From contig BQXS01011438.1 in assembly GCA_024181965.1 (NCBI GenBank), forward strand, positions 1 to 22,788: a stretch of 22,788 nt of DNA. Direction: 5' to 3'. The notes beneath the pieces were generated by a model. It was given only the letters and a program-made list of their open reading frames with translations, was not told the DNA's origin and searched no databases. Below are positions 11,618 to 18,843 of the stretch, one piece after another (position 1 is the first letter of the stretch; each line of letters starts with the position of its first letter). Made by a program: the position numbers and the translations under genes. Source of the DNA: Aduncisulcus paluster. Lineage: Eukaryota; Fornicata.

Positions 11618-12353
11618 TGCAATATTATTTATTTGGGCAATTTCATCGATATATTATCTGATTATAGACATATTAACTACTTATATTATTTTTCATGCTG
11701 TAATGAAGAAGTAAACACTGGTCTCAGACCAATCTAGGCTAGATTTCAATTTTGTTGAAAGATGTTTCACAACATAGGAACTTAGTTCGATATAAATCAC
11801 CAGGATTTCAGAAGATTATACAAGTTTATCCTGTTGAGGTTTGATTCCTTTGTGAGTAATTCAATTTCCGAAATTGACCGAGTTGGTTGAAAACTCTTGA
11901 TTTACAATAGAATCCTGAATTTTATTTGAGTAAAATAAATAATTATATACGAAATATTTTAGAAGTTTCAGTAATTGCTGTATTATTGATGTTTGAAAGA
12001 ATTGCTTAATTCTTTGAATTGGAACAGAGCTAATAGTTTAAAATTACGTTGTATAACATTGCCTATGTTTTTACTATTACGAAAATAATTTTATATCTGA
12101 TATTCTGAAGTTTTTCAATTGATTCTCATACTCGGTCTATTTTTGGATGTTACCTTCAATCTTCTCCACCATATAGCATCGTTTGACGCATATTGAGTTT
12201 GTATGTACTAATAATTTTACCTATTTTTCTAAGTGTAAAATATAATTTGTCTTATTTATATTATTTTCCATCTCTATCCATCCAAAATCTTTTCCTATCT
12301 CTATTTGTCGCTATTTCACCCTGTCAATTTGCTTATCATATGTTTCTTTAGCT
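11618..12353 (+). other. Intergenic region between IFT139 and eL39
   Basis: This 736-bp, very AT-rich stretch is shared by two divergent genes. I see no convincing coding frame, tRNA or other RNA gene. It presumably holds both promoters. A T/C-rich tract (12260-12350) leads up to the eL39 ATG. Confidence 0.5.
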
Positions 12354-12695
12354 ATGGTATGAATTATTTTTAATTTCTCATTTGATATTGTTTTTTGGAA
12401 TCCCGTTAACCCCTTTTTTTTCATTTTTCTAAAATTCCAATTTATTTTTAGGCCTCTCACAAATCTCTCCAAAGGAAGCTGAAGCTTGCCAAAGCTGCTC
12501 GTATCAACCGTGAGGTTCCCCGTTGGGTTCGTCAGAAGAAATCCATGAAGGGAAAGTCGTATGTTATTCTAGTTTTTCCCACTCCTTTTTGAATATTATC
12601 AATTTAAATTTATATTTTTCATCCATCTATAAACATATTTTAGCGTTCACAACACCCACCGTCACCACTGGCGTAGGTCTCACTTGAAGCTGTGA
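12354..12695 (+). CDS. RPL39: 60S ribosomal protein eL39, three exons
   Basis: This is a small, basic protein of the large subunit near the exit tunnel. Exon 1 is only the ATG (12354-12356), exon 2 is 12452-12558 and exon 3 is 12644-12695. The spliced product has 53 residues: MASHKSLQRKLKLAKAAR, then NREVPRWVRQKKSMKGKS, then the HNTHRHHWRRSHLKL end. This is a near-perfect match to eukaryotic eL39, which is usually 51 aa. Intron 1 is phase 0 directly after the start codon. Intron 2 splits a Ser codon (TC|C). The stop is TGA. It lies 158 bp upstream of mevalonate kinase on the same strand. It is too short and too split to show as a plain ORF. Confidence 0.96.
12357..12451 (+). other. eL39 intron 1 (95 nt, after the ATG)
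   Basis: The donor is GTATGAATTA and the acceptor is TTATTTTTAG, with a T-rich 3' part containing TTCTAAAA. It separates the ATG from the second codon. Confidence 0.9.
12559..12643 (+). other. eL39 intron 2 (85 nt)
   Basis: The donor is GTATGTTATT and the acceptor is CATATTTTAG. It is phase 2, within the Ser codon of MKGKSVHNTH. Splicing restores the conserved eL39 sequence exactly. Confidence 0.93.
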
Positions 12696-12853
12696 GTTTG
12701 ATGAGGAACAATAAACTCGTAAGAAAAGAACAAGAAATTAAAACCATATAATTCTTTATTTGTTATTTATTTGTGTTTATTTATTGTTTTCTTTCTGTAA
12801 CAAAAGGATAATTTGTGATTGAGTTTTTCATTGCTATTTTATCGTTTTGCTGG

Positions 12854-14032
12854 ATGTGGCGTTTTGATGCCGAGGCGAAATCACCTCTAAAATCAATAAT
12901 TTGTGGGGAGCATTATGTTTTATATAAAAGTCCTGCTTTAGTGGCGGCCATTAGTCAATTCATTACTGGAAAATGTAATACAGTCATTTCTGATGATATT
13001 CAGGGAGAAAGAACATTCATTCAAGTATCAATAATTATAAAGGGTACAAAACACGAGGCAGTTTTTACCTATAATAGAGTTAAATCTGATATTTCTGATT
13101 TTCGCCTCTATCGATCTGTCCTTCCCAAAAAGGATTCTCTTGTCGAGGATAAGTTTCCCGATTCCACAAAATATGAAATCGCATTATATCTTCTTGGGTT
13201 CGAGTTTTTTGATGCTCTTACCAAGCTTGTTTCAGAAGACTATGAATCAATTTTATTTTCTCATATTAAGTCCATTTCTCTCTCTTTCTCTCTTAATGTT
13301 CACCCTGGCTGTGGATTGGGTACCTCCGCTGGCCTTGGTGCGGTTGTTTCAGCTCTCGCATATAGCATTCGCCAAAAACTGGAAAGTCTCCCTCTCTTCC
13401 GTAATATTCCCCATATCCCAGAGTATACTTCCTTTATTCTCAATCGAACGATAACATTTGATAATATGATCCATAGACCCGCGAGTGGTGTTGATGCCTA
13501 TGCCGTTGTCTTAGGAGGGCTTCTTGTATATCATATGGGTCGGACTCCATCCCGTCTCCAATCCAAATCTGTGTCCAAAGAACTTGATAAAAAAGACGAA
13601 CTCCTTTGCTTCCTTATCGATACAAAAGAGGAGAAAGATACTCGACTTAGTGTTAAGCTTGTCCGAGAATTGATCGACAAAAGTCCTTCATTTAAAGAAG
13701 AGGTCGAAAAGGTTGCAAAGAAACTAACCAAGGTATTGGCACATCCAAAGGAACAGATTGGAGGATTTATTGAGGAGAATGGACTCGTTCTGGACCAGTC
13801 TGTTTCGACTCTCGAAAAGGCTGGAGTTATAGGGAAAAATTGTTTATTCTTAAGAAAAGTGCTTAGAAAACATGTTATTTGTGTTAAATTATGTGGAGGT
13901 GGACCTGGTGGGTTTTGTTTAGCATTTTTGTGGAAACCTAAAGAGAAGGAATTTCTTTCAATTTTAGAATCATATCATTTCGATGCCATGAAAATATCAC
14001 TGGGTGTTTCGGGATGTTTCATTGTGAAATGA
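12854..14032 (+). CDS. MVK: Mevalonate kinase (GHMP kinase family)
   Basis: It phosphorylates mevalonate with ATP in the cytosolic isoprenoid (mevalonate) pathway. I chose the ATG at 12854, which gives 392 aa. With this start Lys13 and GEH at 18-20 fall at the same numbers as in human mevalonate kinase. The frame is also open upstream from a GTG at 12815, but that is not a normal eukaryotic start. The GHMP ATP loop is PGCGLGTSAGLG (residues 151-162). The catalytic Asp lies in ASGVDAY (Asp214). The C-terminal GHMP motif is KLCGGGPGG (345-353), and LIDTKEEKDTR matches the substrate-side segment of the family. All key residues are present and the stop is TGA. A phosphomevalonate kinase is possible but fits the N-terminal GEH and SGVD context less well. 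Confidence 0.92.
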   Translation: MWRFDAEAKSPLKSIICGEHYVLYKSPALVAAISQFITGKCNTVISDDIQGERTFIQVSIIIKGTKHEAVFTYNRVKSDISDFRLYRSVLPKKDSLVEDKFPDSTKYEIALYLLGFEFFDALTKLVSEDYESILFSHIKSISLSFSLNVHPGCGLGTSAGLGAVVSALAYSIRQKLESLPLFRNIPHIPEYTSFILNRTITFDNMIHRPASGVDAYAVVLGGLLVYHMGRTPSRLQSKSVSKELDKKDELLCFLIDTKEEKDTRLSVKLVRELIDKSPSFKEEVEKVAKKLTKVLAHPKEQIGGFIEENGLVLDQSVSTLEKAGVIGKNCLFLRKVLRKHVICVKLCGGGPGGFCLAFLWKPKEKEFLSILESYHFDAMKISLGVSGCFIVK

Positions 14033-14182
14033 GAGCATGAGATTTCAAATCTGACAAGTTGTCATATTTTACCAAACTCAAAATCTATTTTGAAGCTCTC
14101 TTATTCACCATATTGGAAAAATAAATTGATATCCTATTAATATTGAGCCCATGGATTTTATTTATTTCTGGCTTAAGTCAAA

Positions 14183-14656
14183 ATGAATTCTATACCATCA
14201 AATGAACCACAAAGTGGCTCCACCAATGGTGGACCACCATATATTACCACCTCGAAAGGCAATATAACACAGGGGGTGAAAAATAAGTGTTCATTGAGCA
14301 TGGTCAAGAACAGGCCGCTTAGAAGAGCCACCCAATAGAACCTCCTGAAAAATGCACTAGCTTTTTACCGGTTCATCTATTCCAAAACGTCAGGTTGGGA
14401 AGACATCCACTGGGATCAAGTTCTCCATAATCAGAATGGAAATCCATTTTGGAACTAGAGCAGGGGCTTTTTCTTAGTTTACCCGAAATAAGTTATTTCA
14501 GGAGTTGAACTCCCACCCAACTCTCCACAAAGAAGATCACATGGAGAGCAAAAAAAGGAAAAAGATCTCGATGAGATTGAGATGACAAAAATAGTTGATA
14601 TGACAACTCAGTTTGTCAGGTTACAGGCTGTAAACTGTAAAGCTTCAAACTGTTAG
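14183..14656 (+). pseudogene. Possible decayed coding remnant with in-frame TAG/TAA
   Basis: The frame starts MNSIPSNEPQSGSTNGGPPY. It includes the conserved-looking stretch SKTSGWEDIHWDQVLHNQNG and later a helical EIEMTKIVDMTTQFVRLQ. It is interrupted four times by TAR codons and never by TGA before 14656. I do not recognise the protein. It could equally be random open sequence. Confidence 0.2.
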
Positions 14657-15165
14657 ACTCTAACATCAGTCGGACTGAGTCTAATAGACTCTATCATATC
14701 AAAAACAGAAAACAGTTTAAATAGAAAATTATAATACGTTACCAAGTATTTCATCAACAAAAATAACGATAACCTTTCACAATATCGCTATATAGATCAT
14801 CCCTTGAATGATGCAAATCCAAACGGTTTACATGAGACTTATTTCAAACATCAAATTGATTCCATAAACATTATTCAAATATTAATGGAAATCAAAATTT
14901 TTAGGGCGAAGGAAACCGGACAAAAATGCCCGCATTTTGGTCACCAAGATTTGAGAGATTTTCTACAAACATAAAAACAGACCAGCCGCTACCGATGATC
15001 CCTTTTCCTTGAATTCGTTACTTCCCTTGGCTGAGGATAATTGGCAGAAAGTGTTTATTTCTGTCGAACACTGTTCTATGGCATAAGGGAAGTCTTCTTC
15101 CGGAAAGACTTCGCACAGGCTCCCTGTATGCAAAAGAATCGACTTCGATTGAAGCTGAGTTGCCC

Positions 15166-15348
15166 ATGGTGAAACTTTATTTGACAAACCAGGCCGCCAA
15201 GGATCTACAAACGAGAATGACTCACAAGAAACACTTTTCTAATGGCCTTATACGTGATGGTAAGTGTGGTAAGGATTATTCGAGATGCAATGATACAAGT
15301 CCGGTGCCTGCCACCTTGGCTAAACGTTGTATCCCTGAGGATGGCTAG
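15166..15348 (+). CDS. Small ORF of unknown status (60 aa)
   Basis: The ORF begins MVKLYLTNQAAKDLQ and ends LAKRCIPEDG with TAG. The same frame is open upstream back to a TGA near 15010. It has four Cys and many basic residues but no recognisable domain. A minus-strand frame is also open across part of it but has no ATG. It is the weaker type of call: real small gene, exon of the following gene, or chance. Confidence 0.2.
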   Translation: MVKLYLTNQAAKDLQTRMTHKKHFSNGLIRDGKCGKDYSRCNDTSPVPATLAKRCIPEDG

Positions 15349-15455
15349 GGAAATCTATTATTCGTAAAAATCATATCAAAATGTTTGACAAATCTGATCA
15401 ATGTTAATCACTGTTTTGTCATCGAAAAACAATAATAATAATCAAAACAATCTAA

Positions 15456-16181
15456 ATGTCATCAACTTGCCACTTTAGTGCCTTTGAGATTGTCAACAAA
15501 TCACATCCCAAACGATCCCTCCCAAAATCACTGAAATCGCGGCTTCGTCATCATCGAACCAACACCAAAGAAGCTTACAGTATCCGAGATAGACAAATTG
15601 TTGAGAGAAGAAATGACCACCTTGACTCAGTTCGTGGAAGAGCTGCAAGACTTGGCACTTCAAGGGTTGAACATGCAATACTGAAAAGGAAGAAAGGTGA
15701 GTGCATCTCAATGTTCGGACTCCCTGTGTTTCATCACGTGAAAGCTTGCTCATTTTGCTTCAATGAAGTGATGCAAATCCCATATATTAGGAAAGATCAT
15801 GCTCCCAAGAGACAGGAGAAATATATGGAGAATAGACAAGAATGGAGGGATAAATTAGCAAAAAGATATCACATCAATGTTTCTCGTCATCCTGAAAAAC
15901 TTGACAAAGTATTTCAGTTGTACAAAGAAGTGAAGTATTACAAAGACATGCTTGCTCATAACAGAAGACGAAGCCTGTGGCTTCTTGAAAGGAAGCGAAG
16001 AGCCCACGAATGGGGAGTTGAGAGAGTTGTTGTTGTGTTGAAAAGAAAAAAGGAAATTGAAGAGAAGAAGAAGGCAAAAATTGAAGTAGACAAATTGTTG
16101 AGAGAAGAAATGACCACCTTGACTCAGTTCGTGGAAGAGCTGCAAGACTTGGCACTTCAAGGGTTGAACATGCAATACTGA
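15456..16181 (+). CDS. Basic coiled-coil protein, 3' end altered by tandem duplication
   Basis: I do not recognise the family. Read as it stands, the protein is 241 aa and very basic. A Lys/Arg/Ser-rich N-terminus (MSSTCHFSAFEIVNK...) is followed by a central block with MFGLPVFHHVKACSFC and a charged helical region ending EIEEKKKAKIE. At the junction of the two 497-bp copies (16086/16087) it continues VDKLLREEMTTLTQFVEELQ and stops at TGA. Because 497 is not a multiple of three, that tail is read in a different frame from the same DNA in copy 1. Without one copy, the frame would run from 15456 straight to the TAA at 16646-16648. Alternatively the true gene starts at ATG 15711, and the LREEMTTLTQF frame, which is also open before copy 1, is the 3' end of another gene. 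Confidence 0.5.
   Translation: MSSTCHFSAFEIVNKSHPKRSLPKSLKSRLRHHRTNTKEAYSIRDRQIVERRNDHLDSVRGRAARLGTSRVEHAILKRKKGECISMFGLPVFHHVKACSFCFNEVMQIPYIRKDHAPKRQEKYMENRQEWRDKLAKRYHINVSRHPEKLDKVFQLYKEVKYYKDMLAHNRRRSLWLLERKRRAHEWGVERVVVVLKRKKEIEEKKKAKIEVDKLLREEMTTLTQFVEELQDLALQGLNMQY
15590..16086 (+). repeat. 497-bp direct tandem duplication, copy 1
   Basis: The copy begins TAGACAAATTGTTGAGAG and ends GGCAAAAATTGAAG. By eye it is identical over its full length to the copy that follows it without a spacer. Confidence 0.95.
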
Positions 16182-16583
16182 AAAGGAAGAAAGGTGAGTG
16201 CATCTCAATGTTCGGACTCCCTGTGTTTCATCACGTGAAAGCTTGCTCATTTTGCTTCAATGAAGTGATGCAAATCCCATATATTAGGAAAGATCATGCT
16301 CCCAAGAGACAGGAGAAATATATGGAGAATAGACAAGAATGGAGGGATAAATTAGCAAAAAGATATCACATCAATGTTTCTCGTCATCCTGAAAAACTTG
16401 ACAAAGTATTTCAGTTGTACAAAGAAGTGAAGTATTACAAAGACATGCTTGCTCATAACAGAAGACGAAGCCTGTGGCTTCTTGAAAGGAAGCGAAGAGC
16501 CCACGAATGGGGAGTTGAGAGAGTTGTTGTTGTGTTGAAAAGAAAAAAGGAAATTGAAGAGAAGAAGAAGGCAAAAATTGAAG
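16087..16583 (+). repeat. 497-bp direct tandem duplication, copy 2
   Basis: It starts at the base after copy 1 and matches it throughout. Downstream the sequence diverges (AAAAGACAAG... instead of TAGACAAATT). The lack of any differences implies a very recent event, gene conversion or an assembly artefact. Confidence 0.95.
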
Positions 16584-16648
16584 AAAAGACAAGAGATATC
16601 CAAGTGCCAGAAAAAAGTCCAAAATCACCCATTGCAGGAGGAATTTAA
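16208..16648 (+). CDS. Second copy of the basic coiled-coil ORF, with the native 3' end
   Basis: The 146-aa ORF starts at ATG 16208, the equivalent of ATG 15711 in copy 1. It carries the same MFGLPVFHHVKACSFC...RRAHEWGVERVVVVLKRKK block. After the copy ends at 16583 it continues EKTRDIQVPEKSPKSPIAGG and stops at TAA. Two Cys in ACSFCF form a CxxC-like pair, but there is no further metal ligand pattern. It may be the 3' part of the gene starting at 15456 in an allele without the duplication, or a stand-alone gene. Function unknown. Confidence 0.5.
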   Translation: MFGLPVFHHVKACSFCFNEVMQIPYIRKDHAPKRQEKYMENRQEWRDKLAKRYHINVSRHPEKLDKVFQLYKEVKYYKDMLAHNRRRSLWLLERKRRAHEWGVERVVVVLKRKKEIEEKKKAKIEEKTRDIQVPEKSPKSPIAGGI

Positions 16649-17083
16649 CCAATCCGGTTCTTTCACGATGAGCATGCAACATTTTATTCATTTCAGTAGG
16701 GTTCGTTCCGATGAACATTAAAATTGTTTAAATCTACTTTTCTTTCTTTTATTAAAGAATATCATTTTATTTCTTGACATGTGAATTCTACATTCATATA
16801 AACTACCTTTTATCTTTCAATATCAAGGCTTTTATCATTAGATTGGGAATAAAAGTGCCTTTAAGAGTAGAATTCAATTGTTGATCCCCATTGTTGATGT
16901 CCATATCATCTAGAATTTCAATTTCACAACTTTATCTATTTCAAAGGCAATATTCAAGATGTAATATGTTGCGCAAAATCAATTGAAAATAATCGAAATG
17001 TGTAAGTTGTCATAAAATCTCTCATTGATGCAAAATATAAGAGTCTACGGACCAGTGATTAAATATTAATCAATATCACTTTT
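16649..17083 (+). other. Intergenic, AT-rich, convergent 3' ends
   Basis: This stretch lies between the end of the duplicated ORF and the 3' end of the membrane protein gene. I see only short, stop-rich frames and no RNA gene. Confidence 0.5.
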
Positions 17084-18667
17084 TTAATCATCATCTTCAA
17101 ATTCTAAGGGCCTTTTATGTAGTTTTGTCTTCAGAGCAGGAGTTGAGTTTACAATATCGATAGTTTCTGGGGATTTTTCAGATTCTTCAGAATCCTCCTC
17201 AACTTCTTCATGATTGCTTGTCCTTGTGATATATTCAAATATTATCCCAGCAACCCATTTCATGAGCGAAGCAATGACAGAAATCACTGGAATATTGTGT
17301 GAATCAGCAAATTGATGGATCCAATCCCCCATTTGTCCTGATAAAGACTGTAATGATGGACTGATACACCATCTCAGGAACAGAAATATCAGGGAAGAGA
17401 TGAACGATAGAAAAGGATGGGAAGAAGCAGCCGGGATGGAAGATGGGAGAGAAGAACGCGGAGAAGAAGGGGAAATGTCAGATCCAATAGGACTACTTCC
17501 TGAGGGAGTCACAGATGGAGATGATCCATTATTCCCAAGACTCTTTGTTTTTCTAAGTCCACACACTCTCCACATGGCTCCTACCTCGGAACTTGCCCCA
17601 CATTCCTTCCAAGTACAAGACAATCCATTCATGGCCAATTCAAACGGAAGAATACATTCCAATGCAGCAATTGCATCCTGCCAGAGCTCGCTATGGGATG
17701 TTGTCCACTGTTCGAGCAAGGAAACATCTGACCCATCATCATCAGAGTGCTCTATTTCCCCATCTGGATTTACGGTTGAAGGAGAGTCAAGAGATGAGAA
17801 ATTGGCAAAGGAATCGATGGTTTCTTCAATATCTTTATCCGGGGAGTGGGCAGTGAATGTTCTATTTTTAGGTTTTTGAAATTTGGACTTGTCAGAGTTA
17901 CTTCTGCCTCGCCCCAACAGAAAAGAAGAGAAATTCAATGATGAAGAAGGCAAAAAGATCAATGTTTGAAGTAAAGTAATAAGCACAATCGACATAACAA
18001 GAGACATCGGCGGCAAGAGATGGTGTGGTTTTGAAGTGAGAGAGCAGTGTGGAAGAGAAATAGGCTGTTCCACCTGTGAGTCAATAGAATTCGAACTAAG
18101 ATCTTGAGGTGGATCTGGGGATTTCTTAAAAATATTGGCAAAGAAAGAAGAAGAAGATTTTTGGGAACTATCTTGGGAATCGTCCTGGAAGTCAATATTA
18201 GGTGTAAAAATGACGTCTTCCTCTCGAATTACCGTGAATACAATTGGATTGCACAAATAAATGACAGCTATGATAAAAATATATTGGAAAGAAGGATTAA
18301 GAAGAAATTCTTGGATTGAACGAGGTTTAGAACGGATAAGAGATGTTGAAAATTGAATAACACATGAAATTATAAAAATTCTTGAAATCCAAACTGCAAA
18401 GTTTTCTCCATATCCCATGGAATATAACCATGGAATATATGGAGGGATAGATTCAGTTGAATACGCAGAGTATGCAGCCTCAGAATAATATGGATAATAT
18501 TGACTTGGATTATATGAAAGTTTATGAAAAATAAATCTTATTGCATCGATTACAAAACATATTGGTTTACAGAGAAAAAGAATTATACCTGAAAGAATTA
18601 CGACAATATTTCCAATTAAAAAGGTACTTTCTCTCTCAACTATATTTGTTAGAAATTCAAAAACCAT
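17084..18667 (-). CDS. Multi-pass membrane protein of unknown function
   Basis: I chose ATG 18667, giving 527 aa. The frame is open slightly further upstream but without an ATG. Hydrophobic segments lie near residues 15-48 (FLIGNIVVILSGIILFLCKP), 90-110, 127-147 and 220-241, and two more lie in the C-terminal third (FLSFISSLIFLFLRW and IPVISVIASLMKWVAGIIF). A Tyr/Ser-rich loop (residues 51-75, YYPYYSEAAYSAYS) separates the first two. The long middle region (245-410) is Ser- and Asp-rich, probably soluble and phosphorylated. The C-terminus is acidic (PLEFEDDD), and the stop is TAA. I recognise no catalytic motif. A role at the endoplasmic reticulum or another endomembrane is only a guess. It is divergent from the CPC1/SPEF2-like gene, with 176 bp between starts. 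Confidence 0.75.
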   Translation of the reverse strand: MVFEFLTNIVERESTFLIGNIVVILSGIILFLCKPICFVIDAIRFIFHKLSYNPSQYYPYYSEAAYSAYSTESIPPYIPWLYSMGYGENFAVWISRIFIISCVIQFSTSLIRSKPRSIQEFLLNPSFQYIFIIAVIYLCNPIVFTVIREEDVIFTPNIDFQDDSQDSSQKSSSSFFANIFKKSPDPPQDLSSNSIDSQVEQPISLPHCSLTSKPHHLLPPMSLVMSIVLITLLQTLIFLPSSSLNFSSFLLGRGRSNSDKSKFQKPKNRTFTAHSPDKDIEETIDSFANFSSLDSPSTVNPDGEIEHSDDDGSDVSLLEQWTTSHSELWQDAIAALECILPFELAMNGLSCTWKECGASSEVGAMWRVCGLRKTKSLGNNGSSPSVTPSGSSPIGSDISPSSPRSSLPSSIPAASSHPFLSFISSLIFLFLRWCISPSLQSLSGQMGDWIHQFADSHNIPVISVIASLMKWVAGIIFEYITRTSNHEEVEEDSEESEKSPETIDIVNSTPALKTKLHKRPLEFEDDD

Positions 18668-18843
18668 TTGGATACCTGGTAAGCACAAAAAACACGTTCA
18701 GATTGTTTGTTGATTAAAAAAGAAAGATAAAGAATCAATTTCGCTTTATAAAGATATGGATAAACAAACTTTTACGTTTTTTGAAAAAATAAAAACAAAA
18801 TTCAGGAGACAATGAAAAATCGGGGATTTGAACACAAAACTTA

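Larger units (their letters stand above)
14033..15455 (+). other. Gene-poor stretch with degenerate open frames
   Basis: No gene here is well supported. One plus-strand frame from ATG 14183 runs about 157 codons with stops only at TAG 14336, TAG 14456, TAA 14489 and TAG 14654. Parts of it look coding (for example ALAFYRFIYSKTSGWEDIHW). A second plus frame (MPAFWSPRFERF at about 14926) meets TGA near 15010 and then stays open to TAG 15346. These may be remnants of decayed genes, exons of an unseen spliced gene, or chance. No RNA gene was found. Confidence 0.4.

Noticed and set aside
11838-11852. A GGTTTGATTCC box resembling a tRNA B box
   Set aside because: The T-arm stem is incomplete and no acceptor stem or A box can be placed around it. 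A GTTCAACTCC match near 14500 on the minus strand also fails.
12815-12853. An upstream GTG start for mevalonate kinase
   Set aside because: Starting at ATG 12854 puts Lys13 and GEH18-20 at the same positions as in human mevalonate kinase.
15855-16718. Minus-strand ORFs across the tandem duplication
   Set aside because: They occur twice only because the DNA is duplicated, and are Phe/Leu/Cys-rich antisense readings of the charged coiled-coil frame.
18668-18688. A longer N-terminus (CLPGIQ) for the membrane protein
   Set aside because: It begins at TTG, not ATG. The first ATG in frame is at 18667.
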